This document shows, one piece after another, positions 43,385 to 52,212 of a DNA stretch of 58,130 nucleotides. The stretch spans positions 1 through 58,130 of the forward strand of contig NZ_JAAFZH010000025.1 in assembly GCF_010435915.1 (NCBI RefSeq), written 5' to 3'. The notes under the pieces are model-generated. The model was given only the letters and a program-made list of their open reading frames with translations. It did no database searches and was not told the origin of the DNA. The stretch's first letter is position 1. Every line of letters starts with the position of its first letter. The position numbers and the translations under genes were made by a program. The stretch comes from Spirosoma terrae (GTDB lineage: Bacteria > Bacteroidota > Bacteroidia > Cytophagales > Spirosomataceae).

Positions 43385-43413
43385 ACCCGGCCAATTGAGC
43401 CGGGTTGTTTTTT
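43385..43413 (+). terminator. Terminator hairpin
   Basis: ACCCGGC and GCCGGGT arms with a 7-base loop and a following T-rich run (TGTTTTTT). Confidence 0.75.
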
Positions 43414-43422
43414 ATAACCACC

Positions 43423-43526
43423 TTTTAACCCCGATGTCTTAATGAGCTTACTACTTTTGCTTAGAAGGTTTTTGGAAAAGAGGATGAGATAAATGCCGGG
43501 CGTACTTGGTCCGGCATTTATTTTAT
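43423..43526 (+). ncRNA. Candidate small RNA unit 1
   Basis: TTTTAAC (43423-43429), 22 bp, then TACTTTTG (43452-43459) form a Bacteroidota-like promoter. About 35 bases later a strong hairpin (AAATGCCGG and CCGGCATTT, 43491-43519) is followed by a T-rich run. The predicted transcript would be about 60-70 nt. The unit at 47657 has the same boxes at the same spacing. The hairpin may simply end the response-regulator gene on the other strand. Confidence 0.4.
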
Positions 43527-43564
43527 GCTGAGACTGTTTAGGCTTTTCTTGTTCACCATCCTAC

Positions 43565-44263
43565 CTAATGGAAGTATTGCTTGAGCTGCTCATATCGGCT
43601 ACGTCCGATGGGTAATTGTTGGCCATTGGTTAATTGCAGCGTATAGCGTCCACCTGATTGAATGTGAATACCTGCAAAATATCGGCTATCAGCCAGATAG
43701 GATTTATGAATACGGTCAAAGCTATCGGGTAGTAGCTGGGCCAGTTTTTCCAGGGTTTTATCATGCAATGCCTTAGAGCCGTTATGCAGATGCAGTTCGG
43801 CATAAACACCTGCCCCCTTTACAAACAGGACATCCTCAACGGGAATTAGTCGAATCTGGCCCCGCGTTTTTACTGCTAGAAATTTAAGAGGAGACTGCAA
43901 CGTAGCGGATTTTAAGCTAACCCGGTCCAACGCTTGTTTTACCCGTTCGATGGCGAAGGGTTTGCCAATAAAGTCGAGCACACCGTACTCAAAAGCGGTG
44001 ATGGCCTTGTCGGTATAGGCAGAAACTACAATGGTATGGAAAGATTCTGCAACTACACTTTTCAAGACGTCAAACCCATCCTGTCCATTCAAATTCAGGT
44101 CCAGAAATAACAAATCAATGCCATAGCGACGAATGTGCTCAATACCCAGCTCAATGCTATCGCAACGAGCCAGACTGGTTAGCGAGGAACCCAGCAATTC
44201 GCGTACAAACCGTTCAATTCGGGCAGCTATTCGGGCTTCATCGTCAATGATTAGAATGCGCAT
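43565..44263 (-). CDS. LytTR response regulator
   Basis: A 232-residue DNA-binding response regulator. Residues 1-120 form the receiver domain, with phosphoacceptor Asp55 in LLFLDLNLNG, acidic pair DDEA (7-10) and conserved Lys in DFIGKPF. Residues 135-232 form a LytTR domain (IPVEDVLFVKGAGVYAELHLHNG, SFDRIHKSYLADSRYF, NGQQLPIGRSRYEQLKQ). Its start overlaps the end of the sensor-kinase gene by 20 bp, so the two form a two-component pair. Confidence 0.94.
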   Translation of the reverse strand: MRILIIDDEARIAARIERFVRELLGSSLTSLARCDSIELGIEHIRRYGIDLLFLDLNLNGQDGFDVLKSVVAESFHTIVVSAYTDKAITAFEYGVLDFIGKPFAIERVKQALDRVSLKSATLQSPLKFLAVKTRGQIRLIPVEDVLFVKGAGVYAELHLHNGSKALHDKTLEKLAQLLPDSFDRIHKSYLADSRYFAGIHIQSGGRYTLQLTNGQQLPIGRSRYEQLKQYFH

Positions 44264-45935
44264 AGATTGTTATTTGGGTTAACCACCCTTCTTCATTTCC
44301 CTGAGAAAGTAAGCTCCAGTCACAGCCGTAACTTTCGGTTAGCCTGGCTTTAATGTATTGCAAGCCCAGACCTGCCTGGACTTGTTGACTAACGGTGCGG
44401 TTTATCGCCAGCGTACGGAACTGATACTGCCGATAGTGCTCATTTCGATGACCCGAAAGATGGAACCGGATTGTCCCATCAGCCAGTGGTAAACTGTGCG
44501 TAATGCCATTTTCCAGCACAGTGTGTAATAATGCCGGGGGGATTGTATCTGATGGATCGATGCCGCAATCGGCCCAAACATAATCGATCTCTTTACGGAA
44601 ACGCATGACGGCCAGATGGCTTTTGCATAGCTCGATTTCATGGGATATGGGCACCAAACGCACATCAACCATTTGGCTCAATAACCTGAATTCGCCCGCC
44701 AGCGCTTCGATAAACACTACGCCCTGCCGAGGAGATTCCTCAATCCAGTCGATAAGCGCAGTTAAACTGTTCAGCAAAAAATGGGGCTGGATACTTTTTT
44801 TCAGCAATTCCGTTTTTAGCCGTTCTGAAAGCAGTAAGCTCTGCCTATATGCCTGATCTATTTCCTGCGAACGAATTACCAGTCCATAGAGCATGGCTAA
44901 CAGTAAGAAGCCGAAACTCAGGTAAAGACTATAATCGTAATAAAAGAAGTAAGCGCATATTCCACTTAAAACGACCGCAATCAGCATGCGAATGCTTCCT
45001 TTTCGTTGTCGCTGCACGGCCAGTAATGATACCAGCACGACACTGACGCCCATCGTCAAACTCAACAATTGGGCTGTAAGATCGTATCGTCCGTGAAAGT
45101 AGACGAAAATTCCCAGCAACAGCAGCCCCAATAGACCCGTAAAATACGTAGGTTTGAAAAGTCCGAATTGCCGATTGAGAAAAGAAGGGACCAGCAGCGC
45201 AATACATCCGGTTAGTACTCCAATTATTTCCAGCCGGGGTGTTTGCACAGTATAACGATACGACCAGACAAAGGGAACGTACTCCACGACAATCAGACAG
45301 AAGAATAATCCACAAATTAAACTAAACAGCCTAAAAAGGGGCTCCTGGCGGTTATGAAGCGATAAAAACAAATAATATATCGCCCCGATTAGAAAGGCTC
45401 CCGCCAACATAGCCATCCAGCCAACTGTTTGTAGCGATGCCCGTACTCTATCTGAATAACGTTCTATCCCACAATTATAAAAACTGTAGCCTGTACCGGC
45501 GTAGAAATTAGATATCCGAAGCGCTAACACATGGACACCAGGTTGCGTATCAGCATCCGATAAAGGCCACTCAGTAGCATGCAGCCCCGGCTGCTCGGCC
45601 GCTTTCGTACGTCCAACCCGACCATTATGACCAATCAGGCGTCCGTCCCAGAAAGCATCGAAAGAACCCAGCGCTATGATTCTCAATCCTAATGGCTTAC
45701 GCCTGGCAGCTACAGAATCCAGCCGGAAGTGAAAGCGTACCCAGAATAGCTGTTGCCGGGACGTACCGTTGGTAGCTATCCAGTCCTGATCATTCCAATT
45801 CAGGCCCGCCCAGCTGGACTGGTCCCCAAGTTTGAGCCGGATACCTTCTGGCCTGACTACCTCGGGTTGACAGCCTGCCATTGCAAATAACCCCAATAGG
45901 CTAAAACAGGCAATCCAGGTTTTGAAGCTCGTCAT
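44244..45935 (-). CDS. 7TMR-DISM sensor histidine kinase, LytS-type
   Basis: A 563-residue membrane sensor from the ATG at 45935 (the longer frame to 45965 lacks a good start). Lipoprotein-like signal ending MAGC near residue 23; beta-sandwich sensor domain (about 40-185); seven membrane helices (about 195-365); short coiled linker with YRQSLLLSERLKTELLKKSIQPHFLLNSL, where the phosphoacceptor His sits in QPHFLLNSL. The following ATP-binding part (IPPALLHTVLENGITHSLP) is the HATPase of the LytS/YehU type. It phosphorylates the LytTR regulator encoded next to it; the signal is unknown. Confidence 0.92.
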   Translation of the reverse strand: MTSFKTWIACFSLLGLFAMAGCQPEVVRPEGIRLKLGDQSSWAGLNWNDQDWIATNGTSRQQLFWVRFHFRLDSVAARRKPLGLRIIALGSFDAFWDGRLIGHNGRVGRTKAAEQPGLHATEWPLSDADTQPGVHVLALRISNFYAGTGYSFYNCGIERYSDRVRASLQTVGWMAMLAGAFLIGAIYYLFLSLHNRQEPLFRLFSLICGLFFCLIVVEYVPFVWSYRYTVQTPRLEIIGVLTGCIALLVPSFLNRQFGLFKPTYFTGLLGLLLLGIFVYFHGRYDLTAQLLSLTMGVSVVLVSLLAVQRQRKGSIRMLIAVVLSGICAYFFYYDYSLYLSFGFLLLAMLYGLVIRSQEIDQAYRQSLLLSERLKTELLKKSIQPHFLLNSLTALIDWIEESPRQGVVFIEALAGEFRLLSQMVDVRLVPISHEIELCKSHLAVMRFRKEIDYVWADCGIDPSDTIPPALLHTVLENGITHSLPLADGTIRFHLSGHRNEHYRQYQFRTLAINRTVSQQVQAGLGLQYIKARLTESYGCDWSLLSQGNEEGWLTQITIYAHSNH

Positions 45936-46074
45936 GCTCGTTGGTGAATGGACAAAGATAAACACCTGCCGATGAGTTTAGGTGTCGTTGACAAAGGGAT
46001 CGTGCCGTTGGCAAGTTTACCACTTTATTACACGTTTGAACATCGTATCCTTGACTGATTTTCACAACGATACA

Positions 46075-47463
46075 ATGTTCATAAAACGCTTATTACTAAT
46101 CAGCTTAGCGCTGGCAGGGCTAGTAATCTGGTTCCCATCCACGGCTCAACAGCTACCTAACAAGCGGATCGATTCGCTCCTGCAGGCCGCTCATCAACTG
46201 GGCGTTTTCAATGGCAACGTTCTGGTTGTTCATCGAGGAATTGTTCAGTACCGTAACAGTCTTGGCTACGCCGACGGCACTAAACGTACCCCATTGACCC
46301 TTAATAAACTCTTCGACGTTGGCTCTATCTCTAAAGAGTTTAATGGCGTAAGTCTATTGCTGTTACAGCAACAAGGAAAATTATCACTGACGAATCGGCT
46401 CAGCCAGTACCTGAAGGATCTGCCTAGCTGGGCCGATAGTATCCAACTCAGACACTTAATTAACTACACCAGTGGGCTACCCATTACGGGGGCTACGAGC
46501 GATCAGCAGCTACTTGACGAACTAAAAGCGTTGAAAGCACTAGCCTTCAGACCAGGTAACGCCTATGCGTATAGCTACGCCAATGTGTATCTACAGCGTC
46601 GAATCATTGAAGCTGTGTCGGGCCAGGCTTACGCTACGTTCGTAGGTGAGCACCTACTAAAACCCCTGCGCATGAACCATACCTATATGGATCTGCCGCT
46701 AACGGCACCCGACATGACACGGGCATTTGACAGTAATTTTAAAGAAAGAAGGTACGAGCAACAAATGAGTGGCTTTATCCGCCTAACCATTGACGACCTA
46801 TATACCTGGCTGATTAAGCTGGATAACTATCAGTTGGTTAATAAAGCGGCCATGCAAATGCTGGCCGTCGATTTTGGCGGTAACGAAAGTAGCCTGGGTC
46901 ATGCCGTCTTTAAAAATGACAAATTAGTCTGGCATCAACATCATGGCTCTAATTATAATTATGAAGCGCTGATGACACATGATGTGGAGAATGATATTGT
47001 TGTGATTCTGATGACCAATAGTCAACAGTTTAAGGTCAATGCGCTGACCAATAGCATTATCGCGATTCTCCAGGGAAAGCCCTACACAGTACCCAAACGA
47101 TCGGTATATCTGGATCTTCGCGAAAAAGTGCTGACGGATTTCGAGCAGGGCATTGCTTTCTACCGGGATATCAGGGCGAATCAGCGGGATCGGTATGATT
47201 TTGGTTTTGAAACCGGCGATTTGATTAATACGGGCAAATACCTGATGCGTCGACAACGGTACGAAGAAGCAATTCGACTATTTCAACTAAGTGCGAGCGT
47301 AGCCGTTCAGCCAAGTGATTATTCTTATACGTATCAATTGATAGCAGACTGTTATGCTAAGATAGGTTTGAAACAACTAGCGATCATCTACTATCAGAAA
47401 GCTGTTGAGAAAGACCCTATGAATGAAAATGCGAAAGGCTATCTAGCGGAATTAGTCAGATAA
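46075..47463 (+). CDS. Serine hydrolase (beta-lactamase fold) with TPR tail
   Basis: A 462-residue exported protein from the ATG at 46075. Signal peptide 1-24 ending in TAQQ. The beta-lactamase-like domain (about 30-330) has SxxK in GSISKEF, YxN in YSYANV and a third motif HHGSNYN in place of KTG. The C-terminal part (about 370-460) resembles a pair of TPR repeats (RRQRYEEAIRLFQLSASVAV, GLKQLAIIYYQKAVEKDPMNENAKGYL). It may hydrolyse peptides or esters. The gene is divergent from the sensor-kinase gene with 139 bp between starts, so it could be a target of that system. Confidence 0.9.
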   Translation: MFIKRLLLISLALAGLVIWFPSTAQQLPNKRIDSLLQAAHQLGVFNGNVLVVHRGIVQYRNSLGYADGTKRTPLTLNKLFDVGSISKEFNGVSLLLLQQQGKLSLTNRLSQYLKDLPSWADSIQLRHLINYTSGLPITGATSDQQLLDELKALKALAFRPGNAYAYSYANVYLQRRIIEAVSGQAYATFVGEHLLKPLRMNHTYMDLPLTAPDMTRAFDSNFKERRYEQQMSGFIRLTIDDLYTWLIKLDNYQLVNKAAMQMLAVDFGGNESSLGHAVFKNDKLVWHQHHGSNYNYEALMTHDVENDIVVILMTNSQQFKVNALTNSIIAILQGKPYTVPKRSVYLDLREKVLTDFEQGIAFYRDIRANQRDRYDFGFETGDLINTGKYLMRRQRYEEAIRLFQLSASVAVQPSDYSYTYQLIADCYAKIGLKQLAIIYYQKAVEKDPMNENAKGYLAELVR

Positions 47464-47656
47464 AACGGGGAAGTTAAAGTCGATTTATAGGGAGTAATCA
47501 GATAGTCAGCGGTGCTTACTTCCCGGATAAAGTTCGGGTAGCGTAAAGAGCAAATTACACCAGTGACTAAGCACATGGTCTCTTTGATTCAATTAGTCTT
47601 GACGAATATGCATAGCCGCCATTCGATCCACTCAAACGACAACTAATGTTAACGTC

Positions 47657-47765
47657 TTTTAACATACCACTTCCTAAACACGTAGTACTTTTGCAACCGT
47701 AAGAAATATCTCATAGGTTAAGAAAACGGCAAACGCCAGTTCTGTTTTGAGCTGGCGTCTTTGTT
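47657..47765 (+). ncRNA. Candidate small RNA unit 2
   Basis: TTTTAAC (47657-47663), 22 bp, TACTTTTG (47686-47693), then about 40 bases and a hairpin (ACGCCAG and CTGGCGT, 47733-47758) with a following T-rich run. The boxes and spacing are identical to unit 1 at 43423. Expected RNA about 70 nt. The hairpin may also end the convergent gene at 47776. Confidence 0.4.
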
Positions 47766-47775
47766 TCTATCATGG

Positions 47776-48297
47776 TTAATGAGCTTTCACAGCTACACCC
47801 CGCTCAATATACCCATTCGTATCTATGAACAGGCTATCAAGATAATTCAGCACTTCCCAAATATTGACCCGGGCGGGTACTACAGCCCCATCGAACTGCC
47901 GTTCTGATGATATAACTCCCTGCGTCGTGATTGTTAGTCTGATAGGGCCAGACACTAATTCGATGTGAGTTGCTGCTTTGGCCAACGTAACGATTTCGCC
48001 TAAATCCCAGTAAGGATATCCTAGTCGGAAACACTGTCGCGCTTCCTCATCCGTCAGGCTGTCGAGCCTACGAAGAAATGGACGTATTTGCTGTGGGTGC
48101 ATGGATCGGGTAAACGCTTCCCCTTCAAACCAGACACCAACGGTTGGGGTTAGCGAATTCCCTTCAATCTTATCACGAACGTATTGAAGGACACCCGTTT
48201 CTCCATGTTTGTCATGCTCCAAAGAATTGACCTGTACCTGCCGTCCCAGATAACGAGTCAGTTCCTTTATCATCAATGACGAATCTACATTGATCAT
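47776..48297 (-). CDS. Unknown conserved-looking protein
   Basis: A 173-residue cytosolic protein that I do not recognise. No signal peptide or membrane segment. Mixed alpha/beta; features include LTRYLGRQVQVNSLEHDKHGETGVLQYV at the start (a possible SH3-like strand pair), the acidic-basic LRRLDSLTDEEARQCFRLGYPYWDLG in the middle and IWEVLNYLDSLFIDTNGYIERGVAVKAH at the end. It resembles small proteins seen in phage-derived regions of Bacteroidota, but this is only an impression. Codon use looks ordinary for the chromosome. Confidence 0.7.
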   Translation of the reverse strand: MINVDSSLMIKELTRYLGRQVQVNSLEHDKHGETGVLQYVRDKIEGNSLTPTVGVWFEGEAFTRSMHPQQIRPFLRRLDSLTDEEARQCFRLGYPYWDLGEIVTLAKAATHIELVSGPIRLTITTQGVISSERQFDGAVVPARVNIWEVLNYLDSLFIDTNGYIERGVAVKAH

Positions 48298-48603
48298 CTT
48301 TTATTTCCCGCAAAACAACAAGTGTTGGCCTGAATAGAATTTAAAGATCGGATCGTTATGTTCGTACAGCAAGAAAAATCATAATATACCTACTTAAAGG
48401 CTTCACAATAGCCAGTAAGATCATTTTTTATATACGACCTATCAACTTTAAACTACAAAATAGTTAACAATTGATAGCATAGACTTCTAGGATATCACTA
48501 GAATTCAGACGATTGAAATCTGGCTTTTAAAAATTTACGTATGTATATATAAAAGAAGCTTACAGCGTACTGGATCAGGCAATTCCGATGGGATTGCCCG
48601 ATT
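48298..48603. other. AT-rich gene-free stretch with hairpin
   Basis: 306 bp with no credible gene. It ends with a hairpin, GGCAATTCC and GGGATTGCC (48578-48598), followed on the plus strand by CGATTTTATT, just after the lactonase stop. Confidence 0.55.
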
Positions 48604-49515
48604 TTATTCTACTCCTTTCACCTGCATCTGTACTGTATAAATAGATTCCGTTGCGGTAATAAACAGTGTTTTTCGATCTTTGCCTCCAAAGCAAATATTG
48701 CCAACCCAACGCGATGGCACGGGAATATTCCCAATACGTTTCCCCGCCGGATCATAGACCGTAACGCCTTTCCCGGATAGATAAAGATTCCCCTGATTAT
48801 CCAGCGTTATACCATCTGATCCCTGAGCGACAAAAAGCTGGCGATTACGTAAACTACCATCATTATTGATCTGGTATTTATACGTTTTATTATCCCGAAT
48901 ATCAGCTACGTACAGATAGTTACCATCAGGAGTACCCACAATACCATTTGGCTGGAGCAGATTATCGTCTACGACTACGGGTTCTTTTTTGCCTTTGGGT
49001 AAGTAGTACACTTTCTGCCCATCAAGATCAGGTTTCTTCCGTTCCCAGTAGTCGCGCTGATAGTATGGGTCGGTAAAATAGATACCTCCCTTATTGTCGG
49101 GCCAAAGGTCGTTGGGGCCGTTCAGGCGTTTCCCCTGGTAATCGGTCATCAGAACCGTAACCTGTTTAGTCGGGCTAATGGACCAAAGCTCATTTTTTTC
49201 GTCGGCACAGGAAATAATATTCCCTTTCTTATCAAAATACAATCCATTTGACCGGCCAGTTTTGTCCATAAATAGAGAAAGCTTTCCATCTGTATCGTAT
49301 TTCCAGATTTTATCATTGGGCTGGTCAGTGAAATAAATATCACCTTTTTTATTAACTGCCGGGCCCTCCGTGAACGTAAACTGACTGGCTATTTTCTGAA
49401 CGGTGGCCCCTTTCGCCACAACTTTTACAGAATCAGCCAGTTCCTGACCATAGGAGTAACCACAGATAGTTAAAAAGAAAGCCAGTGCGAAACCGGTTTT
49501 GGGGAAGCTAGTCAT
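48604..49515 (-). CDS. SMP-30/gluconolactonase-type secreted hydrolase
   Basis: A 303-residue exported six-bladed beta-propeller. The ATG at 49515 is chosen because it gives a clean signal peptide (MTSFPKTGFALAFFLTIC, ending YGQ). Family motifs: FTFTEGPAVNKKGDIYFTDQ (catalytic Glu/metal side), GRSNGLYFDKKGNI, RLNGPNDLWPDNKGGIYFTDPY and VAQGSDGITLDNQGNLY. Members hydrolyse sugar lactones with a divalent metal. No operon partner; the GntP-type permease at 14.5 kb is far away. Confidence 0.9.
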   Translation of the reverse strand: MTSFPKTGFALAFFLTICGYSYGQELADSVKVVAKGATVQKIASQFTFTEGPAVNKKGDIYFTDQPNDKIWKYDTDGKLSLFMDKTGRSNGLYFDKKGNIISCADEKNELWSISPTKQVTVLMTDYQGKRLNGPNDLWPDNKGGIYFTDPYYQRDYWERKKPDLDGQKVYYLPKGKKEPVVVDDNLLQPNGIVGTPDGNYLYVADIRDNKTYKYQINNDGSLRNRQLFVAQGSDGITLDNQGNLYLSGKGVTVYDPAGKRIGNIPVPSRWVGNICFGGKDRKTLFITATESIYTVQMQVKGVE

Positions 49516-49603
49516 AAGCAGAAAAAGAATAAGCTTATGCAGAAGGCGAAACAAGGAATACTTCTACTGATCGCCGGAAAGTGGATCAACAGGATACACG
49601 TAT

Positions 49604-49640
49604 AAAAAAAAGTCCTTACAGCTGATACTGCAAGGACTTT
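49604..49640 (-). terminator. Terminator downstream of the tRNA remnant
   Basis: On the minus strand the arms AAAGTCCTT and AAGGACTTT are followed by a run of T (49611-49604). It directly follows the tRNA 3' fragment, as expected for the original tRNA gene's own terminator. Confidence 0.75.
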
Positions 49641-49650
49641 CATCATTTGT

Positions 49651-49669
49651 TGGCGGTCCGGACGGGACT
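49651..49669 (-). other. tRNA 3'-end fragment, likely attachment site of the integrated element
   Basis: On the minus strand AGTCCCGTCCGGACCGCCA is the T-stem and acceptor end of a tRNA gene; the rest of the tRNA (D-arm, anticodon arm) is missing, as the sequence upstream does not continue it. The break lies beside a tyrosine integrase gene. This is the usual left junction of an island inserted in a tRNA gene. The intact tRNA and the second copy of the site should be at the other end, outside the window. Confidence 0.7.
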
Positions 49670-49856
49670 GCGAATAGTTCATTTATACACTTTTATTTAC
49701 TTTTTAATTGTTTGATTATTAGCGCACTAATCTAATATTCTGTAAAATACCTTGAAAACAAAGAATAAAAATGAACAAAATGTTTTACCTATGTTTCACC
49801 AAACGCTTGCTTTTGTCAATTATATTTTGTAACTTTATATAAGATAAAACACATAT

Positions 49857-51068
49857 ATGGCAACAAGTTATAAGATAATTCTACGAAAAGAGAAGATAAA
49901 TGGAAAAGGGGAGCACCCACTATATTTACGGATTACTGACAATCGCAAATCGAGCTATAAGGCTTTAGGAATCTATGTGGCTCCATTACTATGGGATGAC
50001 GAACGGCAAATAGTAAAACGCGGCTACCCAAACTCGGCCCGAGTTAACAACCTCTTAACTATTGAGTTAGGAAAAGTCCAAGGCAAGGCTCTTGAGATGG
50101 CCACATCTAATAAAGAAGTCAGTGCTCGACGTATAAAAGAAGCCGTTAACCGAAAATCTAGCGATAGTTTCATAGAGTACTTTGTAGGCTATCTGGATTG
50201 GCTTAAGCGGGAAAATAAAGCTGGAACTTACGATAAGGCTTGGGCAACACTTTCAAAGCTTAAGCAATATATGCCAAATCGAAATCTTACTTTTTCGGAT
50301 ATTGATATTGACTTCTTGAGAGCCTATGAACGATATCTTAGGGATGAATTAGGTAACTCGATTAACACGATCCATTCAAACCTCAAGATTTTTCGCAAAT
50401 TGTTTCATCAGGCATATATGGATGGTACAATTACGGCAGAGCAAAACTCATTCCTGCGCTACAAACTTCGTACTGAAAAAACCAATAAAGACTATATAAC
50501 TGAGGATGAATTGGCACGACTCGAAGCGCTGGAGATCCCTGAGCGGTATATGATGAATCATCATCGTCTTATGTACATATTTGCATGCTATAGTGGAGGG
50601 TTACGTATCTCTGACATCCTACAATTACGCTGGCGTAACTTCACGGGAACTCATTTGGTCGTAAATACACACAAAACTGGCGAACCTGTAACAATTAAAC
50701 TCCCTAAGCGTGCCTTAGAGATAATCGACTTTTACAAGCCTTTGACTAGTGAAAAAACAGAGAATTTTATCTTTCCGTGCCTTAATAACGAAGCTGACTA
50801 CACTGATAGCAGAGTACTTTTCCGAGCTTTATCCTCTGGAACGGCTTATGCTAACAAGAATTTAAAGACCTTGGCTCAACGAGCAGGTATTGACAAGTCG
50901 ATTAGTTTCCATACGTCTCGTCATACCTTTGCTACCCGTGCGTTAAGGAAAGGTGTAAGAATGGAATACGTCTCGAAATTGATGGGTCATACTACTTTGA
51001 AAACGACTCAGATTTACGCCAAAATCGTTAATGAAGAGTTAGACAAAGCAATGGAGGTTTTTGATTGA
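49857..51068 (+). CDS. Tyrosine integrase with SAM-like domain, Bacteroidota type
   Basis: A 403-residue integrase. N-terminal arm-binding domain (1-90: YKIILRKEKINGKGEHPLYLRIT), phage-integrase SAM-like domain (100-200: YFVGYLDWLKRENKAGTYDKAW), catalytic domain from about 220 with Arg in SGGLRISD, HxxR in FHTSRHTFATRAL, His in MGHTTLKTTQIY and the nucleophile Tyr in IYAKI. It catalyses integration and excision of the element at the tRNA fragment upstream. AT-rich codon use differs from that of the chromosomal genes to the left. Confidence 0.95.
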   Translation: MATSYKIILRKEKINGKGEHPLYLRITDNRKSSYKALGIYVAPLLWDDERQIVKRGYPNSARVNNLLTIELGKVQGKALEMATSNKEVSARRIKEAVNRKSSDSFIEYFVGYLDWLKRENKAGTYDKAWATLSKLKQYMPNRNLTFSDIDIDFLRAYERYLRDELGNSINTIHSNLKIFRKLFHQAYMDGTITAEQNSFLRYKLRTEKTNKDYITEDELARLEALEIPERYMMNHHRLMYIFACYSGGLRISDILQLRWRNFTGTHLVVNTHKTGEPVTIKLPKRALEIIDFYKPLTSEKTENFIFPCLNNEADYTDSRVLFRALSSGTAYANKNLKTLAQRAGIDKSISFHTSRHTFATRALRKGVRMEYVSKLMGHTTLKTTQIYAKIVNEELDKAMEVFD

Positions 51069-51069
51069 T

Positions 51070-51993
51070 ATGAAGGAATATCCTTTTCATGAACTTGATT
51101 ATATAGTCAGGGAAGATGGTGCGCGGTTGATTCGGGCTTATGTCCAAAATCCAGATGAGCCTAGCATGAATCTTTTGAGAAACAGGATTCAACCTGCGGC
51201 AAGGAATTCCGTTGTTCCTTACTTCTGGGATCGAATAGATGAGATCGCCCAATCACAGGAGCCCGTTCCAGAATTAATTAGAAGAGTTTTCAACTTATGC
51301 TTTGACTGCGCCTTTTGGGATATAAAGCTAACGTGGTATGATACCCCTGATGAGCGTAGATCATTGGTAAAAAAAAACCACAATGTACCTCTTAGCCTAT
51401 GTCTCCAAGCTATTGAGACTACAGAAGAGTGGAAGCCTTACATTGACCAATTTCGCATGGAGTATAGGTTGTTTATCGACAGGTTGCATGAAAATCTCGA
51501 TGGTTATCAGGACACCTCAATAAATAAGCCATCAGCATTGGCTGTTGTTGAAGAACATAGAAGCGAATTACGGCCAATTGTCGTTCAAAGAAACACCTTT
51601 CAGCAAGGTGTTGCAAGAACAAGGACTTATGAGATGGGAGTTGATAAGCTTTATGATTTTTTGGTTGAGGGTAATTTTATAGTTGCCGCAGACAGCTCAA
51701 AGGTAGATTTCAGAGGCTTGTTTTACGGTGAATTTCACCGGAAGATAGATTGGATCGGTACCAACCAGCAACTGAGATACTTCGTAGACTCATTAATCAA
51801 TCTGAAATTCATTCAGAAAGCGGAAAAATGGCAACGGGCAAGCGATTGCTTTACAAATAAAGGAGAGGTAATACTGCCACATCAACTGAAAGACACTTCT
51901 GACCCTCCCCGAATGAGTTCCAGTTTTAAGCTGATTAATCGTGTAATTCTGGAATTGTATAACATCCTTTACCCAAATAAAAATTCTGCCTAA
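51070..51993 (+). CDS. Unknown element-encoded protein
   Basis: A 307-residue protein from the ATG at 51070 (a TTG three codons before it overlaps the integrase gene). I do not recognise it with certainty. It has no signal peptide. The helical N-terminal two thirds (FDCAFWDIKLTWYDTPDERRSLVKKN; EEWKPYIDQFRMEYRLFIDRL) leads to a C-terminal part, RKIDWIGTNQQLRYFVDSLINLKFIQK, then WQRASDCFTNKGEVI, reminiscent of a winged-helix or RteC-like region seen in Bacteroidota elements. It follows the integrase by one base and probably shares its transcript. Function not assigned. Confidence 0.7.
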   Translation: MKEYPFHELDYIVREDGARLIRAYVQNPDEPSMNLLRNRIQPAARNSVVPYFWDRIDEIAQSQEPVPELIRRVFNLCFDCAFWDIKLTWYDTPDERRSLVKKNHNVPLSLCLQAIETTEEWKPYIDQFRMEYRLFIDRLHENLDGYQDTSINKPSALAVVEEHRSELRPIVVQRNTFQQGVARTRTYEMGVDKLYDFLVEGNFIVAADSSKVDFRGLFYGEFHRKIDWIGTNQQLRYFVDSLINLKFIQKAEKWQRASDCFTNKGEVILPHQLKDTSDPPRMSSSFKLINRVILELYNILYPNKNSA

Positions 51994-52212
51994 TTCTGCC
52001 TTTGTAAAATTCATTTAGAATTTCAGGTTCACAAATAGGTACTGTTTTCGCTCATTTGCGGGGAATAGCTCAATATTAACCTATAATGTGTTCCTCTGCC
52101 CTACTCAGCCATTGCACATCAGCCTTAAATGTAAGACGCTTTTTTACAGACCTTTGTACTATGGCCGCTGAAAAAATCAGGGTGGTTTTTATAAAGAGCG
52201 GTTGTAGAAAAA
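51994..52212. other. Short gene-free stretch
   Basis: 219 bp AT-rich spacer before the HTH gene. TTTG-type boxes are present but none has convincing spacing. Confidence 0.4.

Noticed and set aside
4600..49000. High frequency of TACGT and ACGTAG words in genes and gaps
   Set aside because: It looks striking by eye but I cannot count it against base composition here. It is probably an oligonucleotide bias of the genus rather than a functional site.
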